The notes under the pieces: generated by a model
Seen by the model: the letters and a program-made list of their open reading frames with translations, nothing else
Told to the model about the DNA's origin: nothing
Databases searched by the model: none
NCBI GenBank assembly: GCA_028714735.1
Contig: JAQTLU010000003.1
Coordinates: 62,001 to 126,000 of the forward strand
Direction of reading: 5' to 3'
Origin: Gallionellaceae bacterium
GTDB lineage: Bacteria; Pseudomonadota; Gammaproteobacteria; Burkholderiales; Thiobacillaceae
DNA: 64,000 nucleotides
Position numbers and translations under genes: made by a program
Shown: positions 40,401-48,545 of the stretch, in pieces
Layout of the letters: every line of letters begins with the position of its first letter
Numbering within the stretch: position 1 is the stretch's first letter

Positions 40401-40526
40401 GATGTCCTTCAGAAATGCCTCCCAAGCCTCTTCATGGGTTCCTGGATAGTTGTGATAGAAGGACTCAGGAGTGTGGACATGCAGGTCCCATTTCTTCCAG
40501 GTCGATCCAGGCAGCGCGAGGGGCAT
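37440..40526 (-). CDS. PHP-domain/SMC-like ATPase (TrlF-like)
   Basis: A 1028-residue fusion. Residues 14-20 (DLHVHTP) begin a PHP phosphoesterase-type domain. Walker A is at about 367 (IIGNKGSGKSALADII), long coiled-coil arms lie at about 480-760, and the ABC-type signature QLSPGERGLLLL (near 905), Walker B IPIVIDQPEENLDN (near 930) and the H-loop VIMVTHNPNLAV follow. Such proteins are annotated as TrlF-family AAA-like ATPases and occur in defence islands. The ATPase could sense or hold DNA ends while the PHP domain hydrolyses a phosphoester. A GGAGAG site precedes the start. It is transcribed with the GHKL gene and separated from the restriction operon by 146 bases of AT-richer DNA. Confidence 0.75.
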   Translation of the reverse strand: MPLALPGSTWKKWDLHVHTPESFYHNYPGTHEEAWEAFLKDIENLPEEFKVIGINDYVLVDGYERVLKAKQEQGRLKNIDLILPVVELRLDKFGGVVQGGKNGNAPSSWSRINIHVIFDQVDSEFIRQQFISAIAPSYRLLPGTTGEGKWNSVISRQSIEALGAAIIDSVPTDKRAEYGSPLVEGFNNLNVSADGLRKALENDALKGKFVVAVGKTEWENLKWDDHSIAEKKTLINSADLVFTAAESPEDHAKAKVKLREAGVNANLLDCSDAHWLSASPDKDRIGNCFTWIKADCTFKGLLQAIEEFEDRVFVGDNPPKRQHVELNRTKFIRSVKVAKKESSKLEGTWFDMELPLNPDLVAIIGNKGSGKSALADIIALAGGTKNHRSFSFLNDARFRDPRAKFAQHFVGTLAWRDGSETPRDLDKDPEPSSVERVKYLPQSYLETLCNELGAGGSATFDAELRKIIYSHVPAEDQLGQPSMDALLKFKVAEINKAVEALRARISAVNTEIVGADARLIPEFKKGLEERLVAKRAELASLGESMPKQVEDPNASPEALEESKQAAAKIDGLEQQLQAVGKEEAGLREAKSTAAKRQAVARRIAQSLANQKKQSDAFEGELKQMLGELGVELPITSLFEVRIDAKPVDEVAMAMQAEIDVIDGKLQSAEPGSLLKKREEISASIADAKSKLGERQRLFVLYKEELAKWEKSKAEIMGPADKQGTIACLESEIGSLAALPDRLRRLKVQRADLSKDIHGLIRSMVDEFQRLYLPVQAFVRSAGQMDMNLPLEFHVRIEEAGFLDQFLGKLNRQIRGTFSGIDESNQLLRRMLQEASFVEPGDALAFAEKIDQAMRSDQREGQEGRETRLADQLRKGVEATEVLDYIFGLEYLSPRYSLTYGGQDIGQLSPGERGLLLLVFYLLVDKDDIPIVIDQPEENLDNQTIYKILVKCIKKAKERRQVIMVTHNPNLAVVCDAEQIIYAFRNTEGVRFEYEAGAIEQPEIKNRVVQILEGTEPAFKNRQSKYRLQ

Positions 40527-40672
40527 TTTTCTCTCTCCGAGATACTTATTCTTGATGAAGATTCAGCTCAGTCGAATGGGTCATCCCTACTTCCCCGCAG
40601 GCCTTTTTTCTTGCACTCGATCTTCCCATCTCTCTTTGTCCTCCATTATTCGTAGAGTACTGGCCACGCAGG

Positions 40673-43390
40673 CTACAGCAGCACGCGGAAGTGACGCTTG
40701 TCGGCGTCCGTGGATTTGAGAATCCGGTACTCCATGCCGCTGGCCACCGCGATCTGCTGGGCGAAGTCCTTCTTGGCCTGCACCACGGCGTCTTCGATCT
40801 GATTGTCGGCCTTCACCTCGACGATGACGTACTTCAAGCTGCCATCCGGCTCTTCGCGCTGGAAGATGAAGTCGGGGTAGTAGCTACGCACGGTGCGCGA
40901 ATCCGGATCGATGTACTGGATGAAGAAGTCGGACTGGCCATGGGTCAGCATGCCGGTGAAGTAGATCTTTTTCACCCGCTGCTCGCGCAGCAGATCCCAG
41001 AACAGCCAGTTCTCAGAACCGGAGTCGAAGCAGTAGGTGTCGAGGTGGAAACTCTTGGCGCGCTCCTCGTCCTTGATCTGTACGTCGTTCATGCGAACGA
41101 TCTTGTCCTTGGCCGCCGTCACCTCGTAGTAGCCGTTCGGCGGGAGCTTGATGAGATCGACCTCGTGCTCCTCGGTTTGCTGCGACTCGTCAAGGTCGTA
41201 GAGCTGCCGGAACAGGCGCGGGATGATCTCGTCGTAGAGCAGCTCGTTGAACTCGTTGGTCATAACCACCAGTTCGCCGGTGCCTTCCTTTGTTGCATCC
41301 AGTAGCTCCTCGATGTCAAGCGGGCTGAGATTGAGGTAGCGGGACACTTCCGCCACCAGCGTCATCGGCGAGAACGTCCGCTTTTCGCGGCGGGCCGTCA
41401 GGTCGAAGGTGCGGCTGCCCGACGCGCGTGCTGCGTCGGCGGCGGTCAGCCCTTCCTGTTGCGTCTCGATCAGCCGGTACTTTTCGATGAGCGTGTTCCA
41501 TGCCTCGCGGTCGACGCGCTCGGGCACCAGTTCCTGGCCCGGAACGGGTTGCTTTTCGCGCATCTGGTACTGCTTGCGCACCCGCACCAGCTTGATCTTG
41601 ACCGGAGGCTCGACCACGCGCACTTCCACGCGCTCCTTGTCGCTGCCCGTCTTCTGCAACTCGTCGGCGCTGAGACGGAAGTTCTGCTGCAGCTCGTCGT
41701 TCAAGGTGTTCAGGTTGTCGTCCGAGAGGAAGACGTGGCCGGTGTGCTGGGCCTCGCCGATGGCGCGCAGGCAGCGCATCGTGGCTTGCAGCACGAACAC
41801 CTTTGACTTCGGCTCGCGGAACAGGCCCACGCCGAACAGCGAGCGGCAATTCCAGCCCTCGCGGCCCTTGTTGACCAGCAGGATGAACTGCTTCTCTGAG
41901 TCTTCAGTGTCGAGGCGGTTGAACTCGCGGATGTCGTCGTTGGTGGTCAGCTTGTCGTCGCCGACGTTGACTAGGATGCGCGAGGTCGGGATGCCGTGGT
42001 TGAGCAGTGCACGCTCGACCGCCGGTTTCAGCTCGCCAGTCAACTCGTCGATGGTGGCGGCAAAGAAAGCTAGCTTGGGCAGTAGGCCCTCTGGACGCAG
42101 CTCGCCAGATTCCTTCAGAAAAGCCTCGATGGCGATGTCCACGAACTCGTCGGTACGGGTGTTGCCGTAGCCGTGCAGCACCACCTTCTTGAGGTAGGCC
42201 TTTTCGATGGCCTCTTTCAGGCCGTAGGCGTACACCACCTCGGGCAGCACCTCGCGCCCGACGTAGGGCGTGCCAGTGTAGTTGTAGCAGGCCACCACGC
42301 GGGTGCCTGCTGCGTTGAGGCTGGCCGCGAGGATGTCGATGGTGGTGCGCAGGCTGGTGTCGGTTTCCTTCGCTCCGACGCCCATGTCCTTGGCCAGCGC
42401 CTTGCCGAAGGCGTGGTGGGCCTCGTCTACATAGATGCCCAACTGCTCCAGGCGGCGCAGCTTCTCGAACCGCTGGTTGGTGGTCAGCTCGCCTTCTTCT
42501 TCCGGCTGGTCGAAGTTGTAGAGGTCAGCAGCATCGGCATAGACCCCGTTGGTGGCGAGGGTTTCGCCAGTCGCGCCGAACAGCTTGTCGACGGAGGTTT
42601 TCTCCTTGTGCTGGCGCTTGAGGATGATCTTCTGCGTGTTGGAGACGATGATGTTGAAGCGCGAGCGATCCAGCGTGTCCAGCGAGGTGCCTGCTTCTTC
42701 GAGGTAGTGGAAGCGCAGGTGTGTGGTCAGGAAGTTGACGTACTCTGGCGGCACTACGCGGGTGAGGTCGAATGCCTCGATTTCCTTCAAGGATTGCAAC
42801 ACCGTCTTGTCCGGTGCGAACACCAGCGCGTTGTGGCAGTAGCGCGCGTCCTTCTCGAACTTGTTGCCCAGCAGGAACTCGTAGAAGATGCAGGTCGCCA
42901 TCAGGATGGTTTTGCCGGTGCCCATCGTCAGCGCGAAGATGTAATTCGGGTACGCGCGCGAGTTCTTGCGCATCCTCTCGAACAGCACCTTGTACGAGAT
43001 TAGTTCCAGCTCGTCCGTTTCGCCGAACTGGAACATCTCCTGCCCGGCCGTGCCGAGGAAGGAGCCGAACTTGCGGCCCTCGAACTTGCCGCCGCGCTCG
43101 TACCAAGCCCTGAATATCTCCTCGACCTTGGCATTGCCAAGGAACTCTTTGAGGAAGACGTAGGTTTCCAGCGCCTCGAACTGAGGCTGGCGCAAGAACG
43201 CTTTAGGGTTCTTCTCAGGGTTGTTGAAGTCGAGGAACTTGCGGGTCAGCTCCTTGTAGTTCTGTCGGATCGCGCCCCGGTTGTCCTGGTAGAACCGCCA
43301 CAGAAAACGAAAGAAGGCGAAGTCGAGCGAAGCGCCCGATGTGCTGACCGCCTTGGCGCTGACCTTGGTCGCTGCGCGTTTAGTCGCCAT
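40673..43390 (-). CDS. res: Type III-like restriction subunit Res (helicase-nuclease)
   Basis: A 905-residue superfamily 2 helicase with a nuclease end. Walker A is in ALTMGTGKTILMATC (near 155), the DEAH-type box is VDEAHHAFGKAL (near 322), and motif III is YNYTGTPYVGREV. A C-terminal PD-(D/E)XK nuclease appears as SYYPDFIFQRE followed by KYVIVEVKADNQIEDA (near 840-865). The start at 43390 has a GGGAG sequence upstream and overlaps the mod stop by 11 bases. With the methyltransferase it makes a type III-like restriction-modification pair. It is the last gene of the four-gene operon. Confidence 0.85.
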   Translation of the reverse strand: MATKRAATKVSAKAVSTSGASLDFAFFRFLWRFYQDNRGAIRQNYKELTRKFLDFNNPEKNPKAFLRQPQFEALETYVFLKEFLGNAKVEEIFRAWYERGGKFEGRKFGSFLGTAGQEMFQFGETDELELISYKVLFERMRKNSRAYPNYIFALTMGTGKTILMATCIFYEFLLGNKFEKDARYCHNALVFAPDKTVLQSLKEIEAFDLTRVVPPEYVNFLTTHLRFHYLEEAGTSLDTLDRSRFNIIVSNTQKIILKRQHKEKTSVDKLFGATGETLATNGVYADAADLYNFDQPEEEGELTTNQRFEKLRRLEQLGIYVDEAHHAFGKALAKDMGVGAKETDTSLRTTIDILAASLNAAGTRVVACYNYTGTPYVGREVLPEVVYAYGLKEAIEKAYLKKVVLHGYGNTRTDEFVDIAIEAFLKESGELRPEGLLPKLAFFAATIDELTGELKPAVERALLNHGIPTSRILVNVGDDKLTTNDDIREFNRLDTEDSEKQFILLVNKGREGWNCRSLFGVGLFREPKSKVFVLQATMRCLRAIGEAQHTGHVFLSDDNLNTLNDELQQNFRLSADELQKTGSDKERVEVRVVEPPVKIKLVRVRKQYQMREKQPVPGQELVPERVDREAWNTLIEKYRLIETQQEGLTAADAARASGSRTFDLTARREKRTFSPMTLVAEVSRYLNLSPLDIEELLDATKEGTGELVVMTNEFNELLYDEIIPRLFRQLYDLDESQQTEEHEVDLIKLPPNGYYEVTAAKDKIVRMNDVQIKDEERAKSFHLDTYCFDSGSENWLFWDLLREQRVKKIYFTGMLTHGQSDFFIQYIDPDSRTVRSYYPDFIFQREEPDGSLKYVIVEVKADNQIEDAVVQAKKDFAQQIAVASGMEYRILKSTDADKRHFRVLL

Positions 43391-45326
43391 TGCCAACGCT
43401 CCCTTCCCATGATTCCGAGAGCAGGTCGGTAATTTTCACGCGGATGGTGCCCGCGTCGTCCGGCACCTTGTACGTACCCTTGACCAGATCGTCCTTACCT
43501 GGAATGTCCAGCACAGTCGGTTGCAGCACCGCACCGTCGTAGTTCCAGTCGATCAGCACCGATTCGACCAGTTCCTTCCAGTCCTCGACCGATTCCTTCT
43601 GCAGCGAAAGCTTTTGCAGCAGATTCATCGGGTAGAACTTGTCGATGACCAGCTCGCCGCCCTTTACGACCACCTTGGCCTGCGAGTCGCGCTTGAACTC
43701 CAGATCGGCCTTGTCGCGCAGGATGTCCACTACTTCCACATCGATCTTGAACGGCTTGGCGGCCAGTTCCAGTTGCGCGGCCAAGTCTGGCTCGTGGCCC
43801 ATGCAGACGAGGGTGATCTTCTCGACCGGGCGGTTCGGGCTTTCGTTCTGCTTGCGCTCCCACGCCTTGTAGTCGAAGCCCGCGATCAGTTCGTTTAGGT
43901 CGGCGCGCGTGGCAATGCGGTTGACCGGCATGATCTTGACCATGCGCCCGTCCTTCTCGCCGTCGAACACGGTGCTGAAGTCCAGCTTCTGCACTTCCAG
44001 CGCCTCAAGTACCAGTTCCTTTGCTTGAACCGGGTTGCGGAACACGTCGTAATGATTGACGTTGTAAAGCTCGAAACCGGTGAAGGGTTTCGCTTGAGCA
44101 TCGAGTTGCTTCTGACGCAGTGCGTCGGCCACACCGATCAGGCGTTTGGTAGATATCTGTATTGCGCCAAGATTGATATCTGCACCGATGAAACGGCGTC
44201 CGAGCTTCATGGCTACAGCTTGCGTTGTGCCAGAGCCCATAAAGCAGTCCAATATCAACGCATTTGGCTCGCTGAACGACTCAATAATCCGTTGAAGCAA
44301 TTTCTCTGGCTTCTGTGTCGGATAGCCAACCAGTTCTGCCCCGGTCTTTGATGGCAGCATGTCCGTCCAGATGGACTGAATCCTTCTCCCTTGAGAGACA
44401 TATTCATCCATGTACTGCTTGAGATACGGAGTGCCAGTGCTGGAGTAGTAGATACGCTTCTCTTGAATCAGGCGATCAATGCCATCCTGCGAGTAACTCC
44501 AGTGTCGCCCAGCGGGCGGGCTAATTTCACGACCCTCAAAAACACGTGCAGGGCCATCGCCCGGAGCGGTAATTGGGCCTGCAAAAAAGCGCCGCCCATT
44601 CTCCGGGTCGGTCAAATTGAAGCGAGTTTCGAGATGCTCTTCGGAGTGTTCGACAAAGCATGGATGGAACGGATGCTTCGTTGCCTTCGAGTACGCGAAA
44701 ATGTAGTCATGAACGATGCCGTACCGATCAGCATCGTTGTGCGCTCCTGTTCGCTGCCAAATGATGTCGTTTACAAAGTTGGCCGGTCCAAATATTTCAT
44801 CCAGCAGTATTCGGAGATACTGGCCCTTGTGCCAATCGCAGTGAAGGCAAATTACAGCCTCATCGTGCATCAGCTCTCTCAATAGAACCAATCGCTCATA
44901 CATGAACTGGAGATATTCGTCGTTATTCCAAATATCGGTGTACTGCTTCTCTTCAAAGAACCACTGATCGCTGGTGGCGGAATTTCCACGCAGTGTTATT
45001 GACTTTTTGTAGTCCGCCTTGGAATCAAACGGCGGGTCGATGTAGATCAGATCAACCTTGCCCCTGAACTGCTTTAGCAGGTGACTCATCACCTGCAGGT
45101 TGTCCCCCCAGAAAATCTTGTTGCGCCAGCCGTCCACTTCTTCGCCGTGGACTTCCTTCAACTGCGCGGGGTAATACTGCGTCGAGGTGAACGGGCGCTT
45201 GCCGCGCCAGTTGAGCATCGGGTAGCCCTTGATCGGCTCGAACTCGTACTTCTCGACGTTCGTGGCACTGCCGTCGGGCGTGGCCAATTGCAGGCTTTCT
45301 TGCGCGGGCGTATTGGTTTTTGTCAT
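43380..45326 (-). CDS. mod: Type III-like DNA methyltransferase Mod
   Basis: A 648-residue DNA N6-adenine or N4-cytosine methyltransferase. The catalytic motif DPPF (LIYIDPPFDSKADY, near residue 98) precedes the AdoMet motif LDCFMGSGTTQAVA (near 362), the beta-class order seen in type III Mod subunits. Between them (about 100-350) lies the region expected to recognise the target; its DNA is visibly lower in GC (44-53% in lines sampled) than the ends of the gene (about 62%). The start at 45326 overlaps the UvrD stop as ATGA, which marks tight coupling. Confidence 0.86.
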   Translation of the reverse strand: MTKTNTPAQESLQLATPDGSATNVEKYEFEPIKGYPMLNWRGKRPFTSTQYYPAQLKEVHGEEVDGWRNKIFWGDNLQVMSHLLKQFRGKVDLIYIDPPFDSKADYKKSITLRGNSATSDQWFFEEKQYTDIWNNDEYLQFMYERLVLLRELMHDEAVICLHCDWHKGQYLRILLDEIFGPANFVNDIIWQRTGAHNDADRYGIVHDYIFAYSKATKHPFHPCFVEHSEEHLETRFNLTDPENGRRFFAGPITAPGDGPARVFEGREISPPAGRHWSYSQDGIDRLIQEKRIYYSSTGTPYLKQYMDEYVSQGRRIQSIWTDMLPSKTGAELVGYPTQKPEKLLQRIIESFSEPNALILDCFMGSGTTQAVAMKLGRRFIGADINLGAIQISTKRLIGVADALRQKQLDAQAKPFTGFELYNVNHYDVFRNPVQAKELVLEALEVQKLDFSTVFDGEKDGRMVKIMPVNRIATRADLNELIAGFDYKAWERKQNESPNRPVEKITLVCMGHEPDLAAQLELAAKPFKIDVEVVDILRDKADLEFKRDSQAKVVVKGGELVIDKFYPMNLLQKLSLQKESVEDWKELVESVLIDWNYDGAVLQPTVLDIPGKDDLVKGTYKVPDDAGTIRVKITDLLSESWEGSVGNGD

Positions 45327-48241
45327 TTGTCGTTCTTCCTGAATTTCCAATTCTTGTTGTCGCAGTAGGCGCGCATATCGCAGTTCTGGCAAAGCTTGGC
45401 CGGGCGTGCGGCGATCTGGTAGTCCTGCCGCTCGATGCGCGCCACGATGTCATCGAACTGCGCGATGGTTTTGCCGATGGCGCGGTCGTCCTTGGTGAAG
45501 GACACGTAGGGATTGCCGCCGTCTTCGCCGGTGTAATACAGATGCATTCGGCTAACCTTCTGGCCGGTGCGCTCCTCGACCAGGTGGGCGTAAACCTCCA
45601 ACTGATGCTGGTACTGATGGAGGCGACTGCGATCCTTCTCCATGTCGGGCTTCTTCTCCGATTTGAAGTCGATGATCTCGACCGTGTCGTGTTCGCCCCG
45701 AATGAGGTCGACGCTGCCCTTGAGGATGTACTGATCCTTGACCAGGGATATCTCGACCTCGGCCTCCTTGATGCGATCCCAATTTCCGTTTTCACGCTCG
45801 TAGTAGCGCATCACGTGCAGCAGCGCCGCCTGCTGCGAGCTGGGCGCGAGGTACACGCGCTCCTTCTTGGAGAGCAGGGCGTAGTTGGCCGAGAACCAGC
45901 CCTTGATGGCATCGAAGCTGATGTTGCCTTCCTCGCCGCGTAGGACGGTTTTGTGGATGTCCTCGATGGTTTGATGTACCAGCGTACCGAACAGCATCGG
46001 GCTTTCGCGGATCGGGGCGAACTCAAGCTCCTTGAAAAATCGGTACTGCTCGGCGCAGTTTTCGAACACGCTGATGTGCGAGGTGAACGAGTATTCGCGC
46101 TTGAGACTGATCTGCTTGGCCGCGTCGTAGCTGAGGGCGGCGAGGTCAACGTCGCGCCAGCTTGGCAGTTCATAGAACAGTCGCTCGAAGTATTTGGACG
46201 GCGACCTGCCGCGCCCTTGCTTTTCCTGCGCGGCCAGCACCAGCAGGTTCTGCGCGCGGGAGAAGGCGGTGTAGAACAGCCGCCAGAAGTCGAAGTTCTT
46301 GATGTGGTCGAGCGGCTCAAAGCGTTCCTTCGAGAGGTAGCCACCATCCTCCAGCAGCACATCCAGTGCGCTGTATTGCTTGCGCGGCACCGCCTCCAGC
46401 GAGCCGCAGACGACGACCGGGTATTCAAGGCCCTTGGACTGGTGGATGGTGAGGAATGACGCACAGCCCTTGGGCGCGTACTCGGACTCGTCCTCGTATT
46501 CGCCGATGCCGCCATCTACCAGGAAGCGCAGGAACTGGTTGAACAGGTCGCGGATGTTCTTCTCCAGCCACTCCGGGTTGAGCACGCTGACGAAATGCAG
46601 GTACTCGAACTTGGTGAGCAGCTTGGAGAAGGTGCCCAGGTTGCGCGCTGCACGACCCTTGTCCACGCCCTGCACGGCATCCTCGGCGAGGAAGCGCGCG
46701 AACAGCGGGAACTGCAGCAGTTGGTAGAACAGGCCGGAGAACGAGTAGTCGGTGTTCTGGGTCAGCACGGCGTGGCGTTTGGCCAGCGGGCGCGCCCAAT
46801 CGAGCAGGGGCTTGTTCTCGGGTTTGCGCAGTTCCGTGGTGAAGGCGGCGAAGCAAAGCTGGTCGTAGTAGTCCCAGATCGGCAGCGTGACGCCTTCGGC
46901 CCACGCGCGCACTTTGGGGAACTGTGGGAACAGGAAAATCAGCGCGCCGATCATCAGGCGGATTTCCTCGCGCTCGAAGAACATGTTTGAGCGCGGGGAG
47001 AACACGGGCACACCCTGGGCTTCGAGAAAGCGTGCCAGCGCGACCACCTTGTCGTTCTTGACCGAGCGGAACAGGAAGGCGACCTGATTCCAGTCCGACA
47101 GCTTGCCGGACGCTTTCAGGCCGTTGAGGAAGGCCAGCACCTCGGCGTGCCAGTTGGTGGTTTCGTCCTTGTTGTCGGTGGCCGCCAGCCGCACCGCCGT
47201 CGGCATGTCGGGGAAGACGTCGTCGCGCGGAATGATTTGCTTGGCAAAGCGGAAGACCCGCTTGCCGTCGTCCCACGTCTGCTCGCGCATCCACTCGTTG
47301 TAGAAGCGAATGATGTCCGGGTGCGAGCGGTAGTTGACCGTGAGGGTGACGCGCTTGCACTGGCCCTCATCGAACAGCGCGGGGAATTCCAGGATGTTGC
47401 GGATGGTGGCCCCGCGAAAGCGGTACAAGCCTTGGTCGTCGTCACCCACGACGCACAGATTGCGCTTCTCGCCCGCCAGCAGCAGGAGGATGCGCTCCTG
47501 AATGGTGTTGGTGTCCTGATACTCGTCGACCATCAGGTAGGTCAACTTTTCGCGCAGTTGCGCCAGCACCTCCGGGCGCTTTTCCAGCAGTTGCAAGGCC
47601 TCGTACTGGATGCCGGAGAAGTCGAGCGAGTTGTTCTCGTGCAGCAGCTCCTGGTACTTAGCAAAGCACGCAGCCAGCGCCCGGATTTCAACTTCGGGGG
47701 CGGCCGCCAGCGTGGCGGCGTCGAGCGCTTCCTCGCTGACCTTGTTGAGCCATTTGAGCAGGTTCTCTGACTGCGCCCAGCGGCCCGACTGGTCATCGCC
47801 CATGACGAGTTGGGCATCGGGCAGCTCGCGGAACTCCTTGATGCGCTGGTACAGAAAGTACTGCTGGTCGAACTGGTCAAACAGCGTGAAGCTGCGTTTG
47901 AGCCGGGTGAACTCGCGGAAGTCCTCCAGGATGCGCAAGCAGATCGAGTGGAAGGTGCCGAGGTACATCTCGTTCAGGTTGAACTTGATGCCCAGCTCGG
48001 TCAGCCGGTTCGAGATGCGGGTGGTCAGCTCGCGCGCAGCCTTGTCGGTGAACGTGACGACGAACAGCGACTCTGGCGCGACGCCCTTGTGCTTGATAAG
48101 GTAGACGATGCGCTCGACAAGGGTGAACGTCTTCCCGGAGCCCGGGCCCGCGATGATGAGCACCGGGCCGTCGGTGGCCAGGATCGCTTCGAGCTGCTGT
48201 GGGTTGGCCTTGCTTTGTAGGGTGGCGGCGCTCGCTGTCAT
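45323..48241 (-). CDS. UvrD/PcrA-type helicase with C-terminal Cas4/RecB-like nuclease
   Basis: A 972-residue superfamily 1A helicase. Walker A is in VLIIAGPGSGKTFTL (near 37), later motifs include VTFTDKAARELTTR, LMVDEYQDTN, VVGDDDQGLYRFRGA and LTIHQSKGLEYPVV. The last 150 residues carry a RecB-family nuclease: GSVDLIRGE, VEIIDFKSEKK (near 858) and HQLEVYAHLV, and a cysteine group CQNCDMRAYC (near 955) as in the Fe-S nucleases of the Cas4/AddB kind. It overlaps both neighbours by ATGA. In this setting it likely processes or degrades DNA that has been recognised by Mod/Res, as helicases added to restriction systems do. Confidence 0.85.
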   Translation of the reverse strand: MTASAATLQSKANPQQLEAILATDGPVLIIAGPGSGKTFTLVERIVYLIKHKGVAPESLFVVTFTDKAARELTTRISNRLTELGIKFNLNEMYLGTFHSICLRILEDFREFTRLKRSFTLFDQFDQQYFLYQRIKEFRELPDAQLVMGDDQSGRWAQSENLLKWLNKVSEEALDAATLAAAPEVEIRALAACFAKYQELLHENNSLDFSGIQYEALQLLEKRPEVLAQLREKLTYLMVDEYQDTNTIQERILLLLAGEKRNLCVVGDDDQGLYRFRGATIRNILEFPALFDEGQCKRVTLTVNYRSHPDIIRFYNEWMREQTWDDGKRVFRFAKQIIPRDDVFPDMPTAVRLAATDNKDETTNWHAEVLAFLNGLKASGKLSDWNQVAFLFRSVKNDKVVALARFLEAQGVPVFSPRSNMFFEREEIRLMIGALIFLFPQFPKVRAWAEGVTLPIWDYYDQLCFAAFTTELRKPENKPLLDWARPLAKRHAVLTQNTDYSFSGLFYQLLQFPLFARFLAEDAVQGVDKGRAARNLGTFSKLLTKFEYLHFVSVLNPEWLEKNIRDLFNQFLRFLVDGGIGEYEDESEYAPKGCASFLTIHQSKGLEYPVVVCGSLEAVPRKQYSALDVLLEDGGYLSKERFEPLDHIKNFDFWRLFYTAFSRAQNLLVLAAQEKQGRGRSPSKYFERLFYELPSWRDVDLAALSYDAAKQISLKREYSFTSHISVFENCAEQYRFFKELEFAPIRESPMLFGTLVHQTIEDIHKTVLRGEEGNISFDAIKGWFSANYALLSKKERVYLAPSSQQAALLHVMRYYERENGNWDRIKEAEVEISLVKDQYILKGSVDLIRGEHDTVEIIDFKSEKKPDMEKDRSRLHQYQHQLEVYAHLVEERTGQKVSRMHLYYTGEDGGNPYVSFTKDDRAIGKTIAQFDDIVARIERQDYQIAARPAKLCQNCDMRAYCDNKNWKFRKNDK

Positions 48242-48450
48242 TCCGCCCCCTCGTCGTCGTCCATCGCCGCCTTGCCGATACGGCTGGCAATCCACTTGTC
48301 CAGATCACCACGCCGGAAGCGCCACGTGCCGCCCAGCTTGAACGCCGGGAGTTTGCCGCTCGCGGCAAGGCGATAGACCGTGCGTTTTCCTGCCTTTAGG
48401 TAGGCCGCGACCTCGTCAATCGTGAGGATTTCGTCCCGCTGGTCGCTCAT
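48238..48450 (-). CDS. Excisionase-family HTH DNA-binding protein
   Basis: A 70-residue MerR/excisionase-type helix-turn-helix protein: LTIDEVAAYLKAGKRTVYRLA forms the HTH in two adjoining parts and KLPAFKLGGTWRFRR the wing. The start at 48450 has an AAGGG sequence at the right distance; an ATG at 48519 would extend it by 23 residues but would run through the repeat region. It is the first gene of the HTH-uvrD-mod-res operon, coupled to uvrD by ATGA, and divergent from the HATPase gene. Its position makes it the natural regulator of both units. Confidence 0.82.
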   Translation of the reverse strand: MSDQRDEILTIDEVAAYLKAGKRTVYRLAASGKLPAFKLGGTWRFRRGDLDKWIASRIGKAAMDDDEGAE

Positions 48451-48478
48451 ATGGTTACCCTTGGCCGACTGCTCGTTT

Positions 48479-48536
48479 AGTTTGCCGAGCATCTTGTCAT
48501 AATCGGCATGATTGGGCAAACTTGGGCAAACTTGGC
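48479..48536. promoter_or_regulatory. Operator candidate: tandem GGGCAAACTT repeats plus inverted copy
   Basis: TTGGGCAAAC occurs twice head-to-tail at 48512-48531, followed by TTGGC; an inverted copy of the core (AGTTTGCC) is at 48479-48486. All lie between the divergent HTH gene start (48450) and the HATPase gene start (48546). This is the expected place for an operator controlled by the HTH protein. Confidence 0.55.
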
Positions 48537-48545
48537 ATCAAGAAG

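Noticed and set aside
48451-48519. Longer start for the HTH protein
   Set aside because: It would run through the repeat region and has no good ribosome binding site; the 48450 start does.
48512-48536. GGGCAAACTT tandem units as a CRISPR or iteron array
   Set aside because: There are only two adjacent copies without spacers and no cas or rep gene; an operator is more likely.
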